Origin: Diadophis punctatus similis
Lineage: Eukaryota; Chordata; Lepidosauria; Squamata; Dipsadidae
Assembly (NCBI GenBank): GCA_023053685.1
Contig: JALIGW010000013.1
Coordinates: 12,426,001 to 12,490,000 of the forward strand
Length of the DNA stretch: 64,000 bases
Direction of reading: 5' to 3'
Below, piece after piece: positions 62,097 through 63,671 of this stretch; positions within the stretch are counted from its first letter, which is position 1, and each line of letters opens with the position of its first letter. Below the pieces are notes generated by a model, which was given only the letters and a program-made list of their open reading frames with translations, did not search any database and had not been told where the DNA came from. Position numbers and translations under genes: made by a program.

Positions 62097-63671
62097 GTCA
62101 GGTGCAACAGGAAATAGCAAATCTATTAGATACCAGGAGAAATGCAGGCAGTTGCATTTGTGGCACACTTTTCAGAGATTATCTTTTTTTAATAACTCTA
62201 TATAAAAAATAATTTGTCCAGTGACTTGAAATTTGCAATATGCTTTATAGTTGTCCTTAGCAAATATATTATCACATAGAGAATTCCATGTTCCTCTTCA
62301 GGAATCATCTTTCCAGACAAAAGGGATATTTGGGGAGGGAGGAGACAGAGAAAGGCAAACATTGTTACATTTCCTGTTCCTTTGTAAAGCTTACTTTCAG
62401 TATAATTGGAGGATCAAGGGATAATCTTCCCTGGAATAAGCAAAAGGTAATGCTCCAAGAGAGACTTTAGGGCAATAAAATTTATCCTTTCTGAAAGTAA
62501 GATCCTTTTGCTGGATCAAAACTGGTTCTTTCTGCAGGAAGAAAGTCTAATCCAGGACTCTGAATGCTTCTACTTCACAAATGGAAAGTAGAGTTTGTTC
62601 AATAGTACCTTGATTAAGGGGACAGAAGAAATACAGAAAAACGACGGTTGCTGCTAGTTTGTGCATCATTACTTAATTTACGATTTGCAGGAAAGAGATC
62701 AAAGAACAAGAGCACCAAGGAAGACACCAGGATGGCCATAAATCTTTCAGAAGAAAAAATTATTAAGAAATTATCTCTGAACATACTTACAATGTCAGAG
62801 AAATTTGCCTCCCACATGTAGGTGAGCCCAAACGGCAAGGATGATCTCTGAAATTTGATTTACAAGACTGCCAAATTTGCAAGGCCAATCTTGTAGTGCT
62901 TTTTTTTCATTTCCCTATCCTTTTGAATGCTCACTCTGGTGATCAGATAATTAGCAAGAAGTAAATTAATCTTTGAATGTACATTCATTGTGAAAGAAGG
63001 GGTTCCAAATGAGTAAATAGGCACACAGAGAATAAACTTTAAGAGAAATATGCTACCACTGACTGGCTAGCTTGCTCACACACTTAGGCAAAAAAAACCC
63101 TTTGTATAAAACTGATTAAGATCTAGTCAGTTTCAGGCAGCAACCTGAAGGGTTCTGATCAACTAATTAAGGTTGAGTTTGTTAAGTTGCCAGCACTTTT
63201 TAAGGAAGTGGTGTTCTGCAAAGAAATGCTGCTCAAGAAGAAATAGCTTGTTTAAGCAAACTCCCCATTCTAGAAGTGTGGGGGGGGACACAAGTTAGGC
63301 ATTGGACAAAGATGGCCCTTGAACTGATCAATACTTGATCCTGAAACTTATAGTCTCTTTATTCTATCCACTTGATTTAATATCTATTTATTTGAAAATA
63401 ATTAAATGTAAAATGTATTCATCTTTGAAATTGTTCAAGATCATTCTCTTGCCCCAGTAGTTTAAAAGAGCCCCATTAAGCATTTCCTTAATGATACATT
63501 GCAGATGCTTTTCTGTTGCCTGAAGTACATGTAATTTTCCAACAGGAAATGTTAAAGTACAGTAAAAATTGTGAAGGTGCTGAAGATCTCCAAGTGGCCC
63601 TGACGTCAATATTGGGAATTCTTAAAGCAGTTAACGATTCCATGCATCAGATTGCAATCACTGGCTATGAG
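2523..63671 (+). CDS. MCF2L: MCF2L (DBS/OST) Rho guanine nucleotide exchange factor, 5' and middle part, 21 exons, runs off right edge
   Basis: This is a Dbl-family GEF that catalyses GDP/GTP exchange on Rho GTPases (family knowledge: RhoA and Cdc42) at membranes. The exons sum to 2451 nt, exactly 817 codons, with all splice phases matching and all introns GT-AG. Domain order is alternative N terminus (1-50), Sec14/CRAL-TRIO-like domain (about 55-225), spectrin-like helical region (about 280-560), Ser/acidic linker (about 575-625), and DH domain from about 625, still open at 817. Diagnostic peptides include [53 protein letters not shown] and [18 protein letters not shown]. The match is closer to MCF2L than to the paralogues MCF2 or MCF2L2 (recalled comparison, no search run). 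The PH domain and C terminus are outside the window. Only exon 1 is uncertain. The coordinates span introns; single exons are listed separately. Confidence 0.93.
3737..3770 (-). ncRNA. Hammerhead-ribozyme-like motif, copy A (decayed)
   Basis: The - strand reads CTGAAGA, then a degenerate hairpin segment, then GAAACATC. CUGANGA and GAAA are intact. The stem II arms are largely mismatched (only about four of the outer positions can pair), so activity is unlikely for this copy. Confidence 0.35.
4071..4104 (-). ncRNA. Hammerhead-ribozyme-like motif, copy B (decayed)
   Basis: The - strand reads CTGAAGA, then AGCTTCT, loop TGGATG, AGAAGC, then AAAACGTC. Here stem II is perfectly paired (GCTTCT with AGAAGC), but the conserved GAAA is changed to AAAA, so this copy should be inactive. 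Copies A and B have complementary defects, consistent with independent decay from one intact ancestor. Confidence 0.4.
4579..4860 (-). pseudogene. CR1/L2-like LINE reverse transcriptase fragment interrupted by a short repeat
   Basis: The - strand encodes [21 protein letters not shown], the segment after the RT catalytic box in CR1/L2-type LINEs. The frame is cut at Asn by a roughly 135 bp insert (about 4595-4730) whose ends are ggtcacataacgcgc and ttggtcacctta, containing short runs of cctcctttagggaggac. This insert may be a small DNA element. The fragment is dead. Confidence 0.55.
5042..5252 (-). repeat. tRNA-derived SINE, reverse orientation
   Basis: Read on the - strand it begins gccgaggtggcgcagtggtt, a pol III A-box-like tRNA head. 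A B-box-like caattcaaatctcacc follows, then a non-tRNA body and a tail ending in agtgctactgctat. This structure is typical of squamate tRNA SINEs. A truncated copy of the tail part is at 60319. Confidence 0.75.
5628..5734 (+). repeat. DIRS left inverted terminal repeat (core)
   Basis: It runs from aggagccagcagtcagg to cccagttttgac and is matched as a reverse complement by 11465-11571. Homology continues inward with gaps (gtggcgaaaa, atcccaactg). The outermost bases, 5613-5627, are left-end specific and are copied only in the internal complementary region. Confidence 0.9.
6476..8158 (+). CDS. DIRS gag-like structural protein
   Basis: This intact 560-codon ORF is the first in the element. The N terminus is basic ([13 protein letters not shown]). 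Residues about 60-170 are Pro/Gly-rich with a [10 protein letters not shown] run. A central helical region (about 360-470) follows, and the last 40 residues are Arg/Gly-rich ([19 protein letters not shown]), a probable nucleic-acid binding tail. No CCHC zinc knuckle is visible. The ATG at 6476 follows a GC-rich leader inside the element. Its 3' part is overlapped in another frame by the N-terminal part of the RT region. The role in particle assembly is inferred from position and composition. Confidence 0.8.
   Translation: MAKGMPPTKPGGKRKQKTNRPNDDEAAASSSSQATRAEQRRDRTLQKLHNRAAQSRNSSQTTGSHSEGAPSLEATTLPQISPNLWGPEGLGGAASAGQEALPGLQPEPGPGPGPGAGQDMNPPPASTPLETRPPPASDQAQKPPAMPFEPALIQQWIAMAVQSSITANLQNLASTMPSMSSGVSSPQLDPQPGTSAGFLAADQLSNISEEDNLDDLPAMQMETMGDLSEDEDPTPVKPPSAALFPPGLYKSLLSKARATAGLSLPSAPAPSLNTPLGPIFSSVIPEPESVPAPSLFLDTVKNQWAAPASGTTPSSLEQQFFNVASDLGDLLEVLSVDSPVLALHAQTNLPGESEENLKPKMEQVLVRAHQAAAWAIKATSTSSFFARVALLWLKQLQEYIPDTNIRAHQDLNKIFATCQFLADSTLYTSKFASKAMASAVVARRMLWLKQWPVETRHKWRLGSKPLKGKQLFGDSLDPFLIESRDKRKILPSLSRRGLPRQTPYSRRPFRHSDQGSSFPRTPGQYSGSFRPNQGRAGRGRQFRRHSRGGAGGQPAKWGKQ
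8174..10051 (+). pseudogene. DIRS reverse transcriptase / RNase H ORF with internal frameshift
   Basis: The start of the RT domain ([21 protein letters not shown], about 8190-8255) is in frame 3 (same as 7890-8480). From about 8330 the protein continues in frame 2 as an open 567-codon stretch from 8348. The shift lies between about 8300 and 8345, so the copy is probably broken. Counting from the Met at 8348, RT motifs are Asp80 (SLDL), [11 protein letters not shown] (about 113-123) and YLDD (144-147). RNase H carries Asp309 (TTDAS), Glu341 (WLELHA), Asp366 (LLTDN) and Asp417 (QADWLSR). The C-terminal stretch ([10 protein letters not shown], then [12 protein letters not shown]) fits the conserved DIRS region after RNase H. 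It overlaps the recombinase ORF by 61 nt. Confidence 0.85.
9991..11088 (+). CDS. DIRS tyrosine recombinase (integrase), box I Arg probably lost
   Basis: This 365-codon ORF encodes the recombinase that would insert the circular DNA copy. An N-terminal SAM-like core-binding part (about 30-120, with [11 protein letters not shown] and [16 protein letters not shown]) is followed by the catalytic domain. Box II is AHSTRSAA (His303, Arg306) and the nucleophile is probably Tyr339 (FIRHYRID). Box I reads [11 protein letters not shown]; by alignment to the family pattern RxSEL the catalytic Arg falls on His174, encoded CAT. A CpG-type change from CGT would explain it. The frame is otherwise intact, so loss is recent. 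The start is uncertain because the frame overlaps the RT ORF end. Confidence 0.85.
   Translation: MPPGPSVVQTDRLAIERGSLRRQLYDPDVIFYIQASRRLSTDRIYSATWRAFCTWCSTQRVSPLDVPLPLILRFLKQGLDKGLSPNTLRRQLAVLSSVLSCGHWDSLSHIPTVRRFLKGVTNCHPLVIHRYPSWDLSKVLQSLTQPPYEPLLDASLRHLSLKVAFLLAITSARHISELAALSVREDLCIFHPDKVVLRLDPVFIPKVNSSFHRAQELVLPSFCPSPAHPAERTWHTLDVRRALHVYISRTRPFRRTEALMVTFLPHTMGLKALSSTIGRWIRGAIAKAYDMASLQRPAGITAHSTRSAATSAAWATQCPLEDLCRAATWASPTPFIRHYRIDKYASADAAFGRRVLQRVIPQHDV
11127..11216 (+). repeat. DIRS internal complementary region
   Basis: The left half (cccatcctgactgctggctc to ggagaat) is the reverse complement of the left end of the element from 5613. The right half (agaatgagcgttgacttacc to gccagcagtcag) is the reverse complement of the right end to 11613 with one base difference. 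The halves share agaat, the joined-ends signature used as the template that completes the termini during circle formation. Confidence 0.9.
11217..11464. other. DIRS 3' non-coding region
   Basis: This lies between the internal complementary region and the right terminal repeat core. It contains an A13 run, a G8 run and the diverged inner part of the right terminal repeat (cagttgggat, ttttcgccac). No ORF. Confidence 0.6.
11465..11613 (-). repeat. DIRS right inverted terminal repeat with right-end-specific tail
   Basis: 11465-11571 is the reverse complement of the left core. 11572-11613 (cctgatgagaaagagcgtat ... ctcattct) is specific to the right end and is copied in the internal complementary region. 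The tail contains CAG|GTAAGT at 11592-11600, a consensus 5' splice donor in the sense of the host gene. Confidence 0.9.
11614..12010. other. Intron sequence, nothing recognisable
   Basis: AT-rich intron 1 sequence right of the DIRS insertion. No exon-like ORF with plausible splice sites was recognised. Confidence 0.4.
12012..12135 (+). repeat. Compound microsatellite (AGTC)n-(AC)n-(AG)n
   Basis: About four AGTC units lead into roughly 15 AC units and then more than 30 AG units with one GGGG interruption. The Ser/Leu-rich - strand ORF across it is an artefact. Confidence 0.95.
12486..12620. mobile_element. Palindromic hAT-type MITE
   Basis: Ends are CAGGGGTAGGCAAAGTTGGC and the inverse ending CCTACCCCTA. 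The perfect 8 bp target duplication ATCTAGTC is at 12478-12485 and 12621-12628. Almost the whole element folds back on itself around a short loop. The core is gacttcaactcccagaat, shared with other MITEs in the window. Confidence 0.88.
12629..14006. other. AT-rich intron 1, nothing clear
   Basis: A short direct duplication of atagtgtcacatgc is near 12730-12765. The ORF at 13144-13461 (-) faintly resembles decayed LINE coding sequence but has no motif I can name. Confidence 0.35.
14007..14094 (+). CDS. MCF2L: MCF2L second candidate alternative first exon (exon 1b)
   Basis: ATG at 14007 (A at -3) opens 29 codons, [15 protein letters not shown], then [14 protein letters not shown]. It ends CCTG before a perfect gtaagt donor at 14095. 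The remaining G is phase 1 and joins exon 2 to make the same Asp as exon 1a does. A second in-frame ATG is at 14037 with G at -3 and +4. The evidence is only phase, donor strength and an open frame. I did not recognise the peptide in a known isoform, and a chance match of this quality in a 29.6 kb intron is possible. Confidence 0.4.
14643..14780. repeat. Partial copy of the (TA)CAGGTAGTCCTC element
   Basis: The start acaggtagccctcaatttac matches the terminus of the full element at 28780, with decayed follow-on (gttatgac, cttatggcc). The right part is missing. Confidence 0.5.
14781..16109. other. Intron 1, nothing recognisable
   Basis: A donor-like GAG|gtaagg near 15815 follows a short open frame, but its phase 0 would not join exon 2 (phase 1). 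It is therefore not called. Confidence 0.35.
16118..16572. mobile_element. hAT-type MITE of the CAGTGATGGCGAACC family, older copy
   Basis: Ends ctctgatggtgaacc and ggttcaccaacactg are inverted copies, flanked by ggactata (16110) and ggaccata (16573). The interior has several imperfect repeats of a unit containing gcacgcatgcgcac and ccagctggtcttc. The ORFs across it come from this repetitive GC-rich filler. Confidence 0.75.
16860..16880. repeat. (AT)n microsatellite
   Basis: About ten AT units. Confidence 0.85.
17387..17815. mobile_element. hAT-type MITE of the CAGTGATGGCGAACC family
   Basis: Starts CAGTGATGGCGAACCTTTTT and ends GGTTTGCCATCACAG, with a perfect 8 bp target duplication GTCTATCA (17379 and 17816). 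GC-rich interior with cgcatgcgc motifs and an inverted pair of tcgccgt/ccggaagt-like segments. Non-coding, although it yields 100-150 aa spurious ORFs in several frames. Confidence 0.85.
17858..17960 (-). repeat. LINE/SINE 3' end with (CAAA)n tail
   Basis: On the - strand gttgtacgccgccctgagtc ... ggcggcatacaag runs into a CAAACAAA tail. It matches the 3' end seen in full on the + strand at 60185-60266, so these are two insertions of one family. Confidence 0.7.
18057..18122 (+). repeat. Short tandem repeat of ctatagggatc
   Basis: About five irregular units of a CTATAGGGATC motif with the spacer cagttt appearing twice. The unit arrangement is not a simple microsatellite. Confidence 0.75.
18370..18465. 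repeat. CR1-type LINE 3'-end fragment folded on itself
   Basis: agttggaagggaccttgcag ... tagtccaaccccctgccc is followed directly by the inverted piece gggcagggggttggactag. The sequence matches the ends at 32935, 50030 and 57565. Confidence 0.65.
19379..19620. repeat. (AATC)n run and CR1-type LINE 3'-end fragment
   Basis: Five AATC units lie near 19389-19410. 19537-19620 (agagctggaggggaccttgg ... gactccctgcccagg) is a diverged piece of the same CR1-type end as at 57565, - orientation. Confidence 0.6.
20490..21445. repeat. Fragments of a dispersed DNA repeat bounded by gtgcgtcttataccccg
   Basis: gggtgcgtcttatacaccga at 20506 and cggtgcgtcttataccccga at 21410, followed by aaaaatacgg, are two occurrences of one motif in the same orientation. 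The interior between them is partly shared filler and is itself split by a MITE at 20824. The class is not assigned. Confidence 0.35.
20824..20970. mobile_element. Palindromic hAT-type MITE
   Basis: Ends are ccaggggtctccaaccttgg and the inverse ccaaggttg|gagacccctg with one bulge. The stem contains ggacttcaactcccagaatt. The arms pair over about 60 nt with a short loop. No clean target duplication was seen. Confidence 0.8.
21446..25365. other. Intron 1 stretch, largely unrecognised
   Basis: Contains a 31 bp imperfect tandem duplication near 21590-21650 (atgataatatttaggtatct twice), a LINE-like 3' end with aaataaat near 24690-24768, and hAT-like end sequence near 23330. No convincing exon. Confidence 0.35.
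25375..25680 (+). repeat. tRNA-derived SINE with (TAG)n tail
   Basis: The tRNA-like head has A-box-like gtgtggttaggacgc and B-box-like gtatttgagaccc. The body ends gctcctggcatgatt and a TAG trinucleotide tail follows. Confidence 0.65.
25852..25990. mobile_element. Decayed palindromic MITE of the same core family
   Basis: gagtttctcaatcttttcaa ... ttgagaagcactg forms inverted ends around ggatttcaattcctgga and gaattgaagtctgga. About 20 percent mismatch between arms suggests an old copy. Confidence 0.6.
26294..26396. mobile_element. Palindromic hAT-type MITE, young
   Basis: Near-perfect fold-back with no real loop: aggatctccaaccttggcaa ... ccaaggttggagacccct. Centre ccagaattctgg. The perfect 8 bp target duplication CTATTACA flanks it. 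Confidence 0.85.
26411..26756 (-). repeat. tRNA-derived SINE, reverse orientation
   Basis: On the - strand it begins with a tRNA-like head (tggctgtgtggttaagacgc, then ggtttgagacc) and ends in gggaaaacctttaaacc. It resembles a widespread reptile SINE family. Confidence 0.65.
26757..28778. other. Intron 1 stretch, nothing recognised
   Basis: A 30 nt perfect palindrome lies at about 28610-28638 (aatacaggaaaaatcatttt and on), probably a tiny MITE remnant or chance hairpin. No exon. Confidence 0.35.
28778..29172. mobile_element. TA-flanked MITE, ends CAGGTAGTCCTCGACTTA
   Basis: Inverted ends CAGGTAGTCCTCGACTTATG and GTCAAGGACTACCTG are flanked by TA on both sides, as expected of Tc1/mariner-type mobilisation. 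The interior consists of imperfect repeats of gttaagtga and catatgacc motifs. Non-coding. Diverged copies are at 14643 and 45315. Confidence 0.8.
29173..30639. other. Intron 1 stretch
   Basis: The 20 bp tandem pair actgtaggtagcttaataaa is at about 29608-29646. Otherwise unremarkable AT-rich sequence. Confidence 0.35.
30640..30815 (+). repeat. LINE 3' end with compound tetranucleotide tail
   Basis: gaattgtaagccaccctagg ... cctataaaaattgaa is an L2/CR1-like 3' end. The tail runs (GAAT)n, (GAGT)n, (GGGT)n, (GGAT)n, a microsatellite that grew from the LINE tail. Confidence 0.7.
30816..32297. other. End of intron 1
   Basis: AT-rich. A pyrimidine-poor but usable acceptor (tttggttttag) lies at 32297. 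Nothing else recognised. Confidence 0.4.
32298..32381 (+). CDS. MCF2L: MCF2L exon 2 (shared)
   Basis: 84 nt, phase 1 to phase 1, residues about 51-78: [20 protein letters not shown], then RKKFAYLSG. It begins the part common to MCF2L isoforms and leads into the Sec14-like domain. Acceptor ttttag, donor gtaaga. Confidence 0.95.
32921..33130. repeat. CR1 3'-end scrap joined to SINE 3' part
   Basis: agttggaagggactttgcag ... cccctgcccaagc is a CR1-type end. It is followed by a SINE body (gaccagtcagtctctctcag, then cttgccaagaaaaatgcag, then gtcaaaaagtgattt). Confidence 0.6.
33185..33725. mobile_element. hAT-type MITE of the CAGTGATGGCGAACC family with internal tandem duplication
   Basis: Starts CAGTGATGGCGAACCTTTTT and ends ccataggttcgccaccacgg, flanked by ttttagag/gtctagag. 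The GC-rich interior includes a roughly 115 bp unit repeated twice (gggcttcagggagcttccct at 33451 and 33566), each unit itself containing the inverted pair gcgtttttccgc / cggaagtgcg. It carries TGCGCATGCGCA at 33313-33324. Confidence 0.85.
33734..35418. other. Intron 2 remainder
   Basis: Includes a partial repeat at 34850-34937 (gggtaatgaaacatctgcaa, then gcaacaaggacccc), the second hammerhead-like family described at 50955. Otherwise unrecognised. Confidence 0.4.
35419..35533 (+). CDS. MCF2L: MCF2L exon 3
   Basis: 115 nt, phase 1 in, phase 2 out, residues about 79-116, with [15 protein letters not shown] and [13 protein letters not shown]. This is the N-terminal half of the Sec14/CRAL-TRIO-like domain, a lipid-binding fold that in this family restrains or targets the GEF. 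Confidence 0.95.
35534..37760. other. Intron 3, no clear element
   Basis: Low-complexity T- and A-rich stretch at 35735-35870 with ttttg and caaac runs. No exon-like sequence between exons 3 and 4. Confidence 0.4.
37761..37851 (+). CDS. MCF2L: MCF2L exon 4
   Basis: 91 nt, phase 2 in, phase 0 out, residues about 117-147, with [19 protein letters not shown] and VRTSIMRIA: the central beta strand of the Sec14-like domain. Donor gtgagt. Confidence 0.95.
37852..39789. other. Intron 4, first part
   Basis: Contains the hairpin cttctcaaataaatg/cttatttgagaag near 37978-38010 and the inverted pair gggatgaacagtt/aactgttcatccc at about 39267-39313. No exon. Confidence 0.4.
39790..41250 (+). pseudogene. 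CR1/L2-like LINE reverse transcriptase, degenerate but long
   Basis: Four overlapping frames give one RT in order: [36 protein letters not shown], then [18 protein letters not shown] (first catalytic Asp), then [19 protein letters not shown], then IADDVKLF (the DD box, with Ile for the usual Tyr/Phe), then a downstream thumb ([27 protein letters not shown]). Stops and shifts near 40084, 40500 and 40700 kill it. No endonuclease part was seen, so it is 5' truncated. It lies in MCF2L intron 4, in sense. Confidence 0.85.
41251..43301. other. Intron 4, last part
   Basis: Unrecognised AT-rich sequence up to the acceptor ttttgcag. Confidence 0.4.
43302..43421 (+). CDS. MCF2L: MCF2L exon 5
   Basis: 120 nt, phase 0 both sides, residues 148-187, with [18 protein letters not shown] and GNDYKIKLP: the core of the Sec14-like domain. 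Confidence 0.95.
43422..44972. other. Intron 5
   Basis: Only an (AAAT)n-like run near 44400-44450 stands out. No exon or full repeat recognised. Confidence 0.4.
44973..45089 (+). CDS. MCF2L: MCF2L exon 6
   Basis: 117 nt, phase 0 both sides, residues 188-226, with [15 protein letters not shown], then [17 protein letters not shown], the conserved C-terminal end of the Sec14-like domain. Confidence 0.95.
45315..45735. repeat. Diverged copy of the TA-flanked CAGGTAGTCCTC MITE
   Basis: Starts aatcctcaatttacaaccg and ends gtcataatttgatgactatctgta. The interior shares gatcacatgaccgcagg and aactttgaacagtcactaag with the copy at 28778. Confidence 0.6.
46167..46471. mobile_element. Long palindromic GC-rich hAT-type MITE with NRF1-type site
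   Basis: 305 bp fold-back element, ends CAGAGGTGGGTTCCTACCGG and CCGGCAGGAACCCACCTCTG, with perfect 8 bp target duplication TTTCCAGC (46159 and 46472). The centre pairs tttgccccctgcgc with gcgcagagggcaaa. TGCGCATGCGCA is at 46319-46330. Sister copy at 55432. Strongly GC-rich against the AT-rich intron. Confidence 0.88.
46795..46978 (-). repeat. hAT-like element fragment
   Basis: On the - strand it starts cagtggttctcaatcttttc, then catgaaccccctttaaatac, then tggccatggattatggttat, then ttccaaggaccacag. The terminus fits hAT-type MITEs. The internal gaaaccccct-like segments are typical of one dispersed family. Confidence 0.5.
47538..47632 (+). repeat. Copy of second hammerhead-like dispersed repeat
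   Basis: ttgatgctacctagttgggt, aatgaaatgtctgcaaacaa, then accaccaaggaccctcagag. TTGATG, the pairing arms tacc/gggta and GAAA are placed as in a hammerhead core, but the core bases are partly lost. Confidence 0.4.
47718..47867 (+). CDS. MCF2L: MCF2L exon 7
   Basis: 150 nt, phase 0 both sides, residues 227-276, with [19 protein letters not shown] and [12 protein letters not shown], then HTERRDKMK. It links the Sec14-like domain to the spectrin-like region. The acceptor (attcataag) has a weak pyrimidine tract. Confidence 0.93.
48520..48644 (+). CDS. MCF2L: MCF2L exon 8
   Basis: 125 nt, phase 0 in, phase 2 out, residues 277-318, with [19 protein letters not shown] and [13 protein letters not shown]: start of the spectrin-like helical region. 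Confidence 0.94.
49293..49407 (+). CDS. MCF2L: MCF2L exon 9
   Basis: 115 nt, phase 2 in, phase 0 out, residues 318-356, with [19 protein letters not shown], then [17 protein letters not shown], the most conserved spectrin-repeat helix of the family. Confidence 0.95.
49727..50095 (+). pseudogene. CR1-type LINE 3' end (sense) in intron 9
   Basis: The frame reads [12 protein letters not shown] and [17 protein letters not shown], then [12 protein letters not shown], stop, then LPPEIV: the C terminus of CR1-like ORF2 followed by the 3' UTR (gcagggggttggactagaag) and a short ttattctgttattctat tail. The same family in the opposite orientation is at 57504. Confidence 0.8.
50250..50369 (+). CDS. MCF2L: MCF2L exon 10
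   Basis: 120 nt, phase 0 both sides, residues 357-396, with [19 protein letters not shown] and [17 protein letters not shown]: spectrin-like helices. Only 101 bp separate it from exon 11. Confidence 0.94.
50471..50662 (+). CDS. MCF2L: MCF2L exon 11
   Basis: 192 nt, phase 0 both sides, residues 397-460, with [19 protein letters not shown], then [13 protein letters not shown]: spectrin-like region. Donor gtaaac. Confidence 0.95.
50820..50840. repeat. (AT)n microsatellite
   Basis: About ten AT units in intron 11. Confidence 0.8.
50955..51098. repeat. Inverted pair of the second hammerhead-like dispersed repeat
   Basis: 50955-51028 (- orientation) and 51029-51098 (+ orientation) are head-to-head copies of gcttgttttcttgc, then gacatttcatt, then ccaaactaggta. 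In the + copy, tacc-tagttt-gggta followed by atgaaacatc recalls stem II and GAAA of a hammerhead, but CTGANGA is decayed. Confidence 0.5.
51888..52079 (+). CDS. MCF2L: MCF2L exon 12
   Basis: 192 nt, phase 0 both sides, residues 461-524, with [19 protein letters not shown], then [18 protein letters not shown], a signature MCF2L segment at the end of the spectrin-like region. Acceptor cttgtag, donor gtaata. Confidence 0.96.
52712..52871 (+). CDS. MCF2L: MCF2L exon 13
   Basis: 160 nt, phase 0 in, phase 1 out, residues 525-578, with [19 protein letters not shown], then [18 protein letters not shown], the conserved proline-containing linker. Confidence 0.95.
52993..53069 (+). CDS. MCF2L: MCF2L exon 14
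   Basis: 77 nt, phase 1 in, phase 0 out, residues 578-603, with [18 protein letters not shown]: acidic Ser-rich linker, a likely phosphorylated stretch (inference). The preceding intron is 121 bp. Confidence 0.88.
53669..53745 (+). CDS. MCF2L: MCF2L exon 15
   Basis: 77 nt, phase 0 in, phase 2 out, residues 604-629, with [19 protein letters not shown], then NLAVLRK: end of linker and first residues of the DH domain. Confidence 0.92.
54000..54307. mobile_element. hAT-type MITE with internal triplicated unit
   Basis: Ends CAGGGGTGAAATCCAGCAGG and TTTGGATTTCACCACTG, flanked by aatttttg/aatttttt. The interior has three tandem units of about 45 bp (gtggggtgggaatggagatt, then ttgcagtatctttccc), followed by a second short array of caccaagccatgcc. 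The predicted ORFs are artefacts of these repeats. Confidence 0.8.
54499..54565 (+). CDS. MCF2L: MCF2L exon 16 (DH conserved region 1)
   Basis: 67 nt, phase 2 in, phase 0 out, residues 629-651, with [19 protein letters not shown]. It contains the conserved Glu of DH region 1 that contacts switch I of the GTPase. Donor gtactt. Confidence 0.96.
54636..54741. mobile_element. Palindromic hAT-type MITE, young
   Basis: cagcggtctctaaccttggc ... ccaaggttggagacccctg, a near-perfect fold-back around ccagaattctgg. Same family as 26294 and 20824. Confidence 0.82.
55188..55319. mobile_element. Short hAT-type MITE (CAGGGGTGTCAAACT family)
   Basis: Ends CAGGGGTGTCAAACTCGCGG and TAGTTTGACACCCCTG with the perfect 8 bp target duplication CTCTAGTC (55180 and 55320). 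Better preserved sister of the element at 572. Confidence 0.85.
55432..55755. mobile_element. Long palindromic GC-rich hAT-type MITE with NRF1-type site, sister of 46167
   Basis: 324 bp, ends tagaggtgggttcctg and caggaacccactactg, perfect 8 bp target duplication ATTGGTTC (55424 and 55756). Same core as 46167: gcgttcttttgccctctgcg, TGCGCATGCGCA at 55602-55613, then its inverse. Spurious ORFs of about 100 aa arise on both strands. Confidence 0.87.
55764..56537. other. Intron 16, last part
   Basis: No repeat or exon recognised up to the acceptor attacag. Confidence 0.4.
56538..56653 (+). CDS. MCF2L: MCF2L exon 17
   Basis: 116 nt, phase 0 in, phase 2 out, residues 652-690, with [19 protein letters not shown] and [18 protein letters not shown]. 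The tract [10 protein letters not shown] separates MCF2L from its paralogues. DH domain. Donor gttggg is non-optimal. Confidence 0.96.
57504..58105 (-). pseudogene. CR1-type LINE 3' end with (AGAAT)n tail, antisense in intron 17
   Basis: The - strand encodes the C terminus of CR1-like ORF2 ([35 protein letters not shown], then [12 protein letters not shown]). The 3' UTR cctccaaggtccct then runs into at least 12 AGAAT/ATTCT units (57504-57567). Open over 115 codons, so relatively young. CR1 tails seeding pentanucleotide arrays are reported for snakes. Confidence 0.85.
58106..58850. other. Intron 17 unassigned stretch
   Basis: No exon. The ORF at 58588-58893 (+) is hydrophobic because the DNA is T-rich, and it runs into the LINE-like end that follows. 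Confidence 0.35.
58851..58975 (+). repeat. LINE 3' end with (AAATT)n tail
   Basis: catgttgtgagccgcccaaa ... gggcggcctagaaatcc, then about ten AAATT units. Same general 3' hairpin design (gccgccc ... gggcggc) as 17858 and 60185. Confidence 0.75.
59635..59704 (+). CDS. MCF2L: MCF2L exon 18
   Basis: 70 nt, phase 2 in, phase 0 out, residues 690-713, with [21 protein letters not shown] domain helices. Acceptor tttggtag. Confidence 0.95.
59824..60266 (+). repeat. L2/CR1-like LINE 3' end with (AAATA)n tail
   Basis: Remnant coding for an RT C terminus (cgctctggaaccaacttcct, then gccttccgaaaagccgttaa, then acttggctttt), then a 3' UTR hairpin gccgccctgagtccctcggg/agttgggcggc and an aaataaataaata tail. 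Stops interrupt the frame. Confidence 0.75.
60319..60385 (-). repeat. Truncated SINE tail
   Basis: tagcaatagcacttaggcat, then ataccgcttcatagtgct is the 3' part of the SINE seen at 5042. Confidence 0.65.
60908..61044. mobile_element. Decayed palindromic hAT-type MITE
   Basis: cagtgtttctcaacactagc ... ttgaggaacactg with the perfect 8 bp duplication CACTAAAT on both sides. Core gtggatttcaaatcccc / gaatttgaagtccac is a diverged form of the shared core. Confidence 0.7.
61188..61280 (+). repeat. Tandem duplication, 43 bp copies at 50 bp period
   Basis: acatttaatcaatcattgaa through tagaaaacag occurs at 61188-61230 and again at 61238-61280 with no difference, separated by ctgggga. Confidence 0.9.
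61288..61433. mobile_element. Palindromic hAT-type MITE, young
   Basis: CAGGGGTGGCCAAACTATGG ... CCATAGTTTGGCCACCCCTG with perfect target duplication GTCTACAG. Core ggacttcaactcccagaatt. Arms nearly identical. Confidence 0.88.
61730..61822 (+). CDS. MCF2L: MCF2L exon 19
   Basis: 93 nt, phase 0 both sides, residues 714-744, with [19 protein letters not shown], then [14 protein letters not shown] domain. The following intron is only 88 bp. Confidence 0.96.
61911..62003 (+). CDS. MCF2L: MCF2L exon 20 (DH conserved region 3)
   Basis: 93 nt, phase 0 both sides, residues 745-775, with [18 protein letters not shown], then [13 protein letters not shown]. This is the most conserved DH helix, packing against GTPase switch regions. 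Confidence 0.97.
62022..62097 (+). repeat. (TTGA)n microsatellite
   Basis: About 18 uninterrupted TTGA units just downstream of the exon 20 donor. Confidence 0.95.
62098..63545. other. Intron 20, nothing recognised
   Basis: AT-rich, ends in the acceptor ttttccaacag. No repeat I can name. Confidence 0.4.
63546..63671 (+). CDS. MCF2L: MCF2L exon 21 (last in window)
   Basis: 126 nt, phase 0 both sides, residues 776-817, with [19 protein letters not shown], then [19 protein letters not shown]. Last DH helices. Donor GAG|gtaact at 63672. The next exon (expected to begin GNLGDL-like, before PH) is outside. Confidence 0.95.

Noticed and set aside
62022..62097. Possible regulatory array in TTGA repeats
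   Set aside because: A simple microsatellite with no other feature; nothing supports function.
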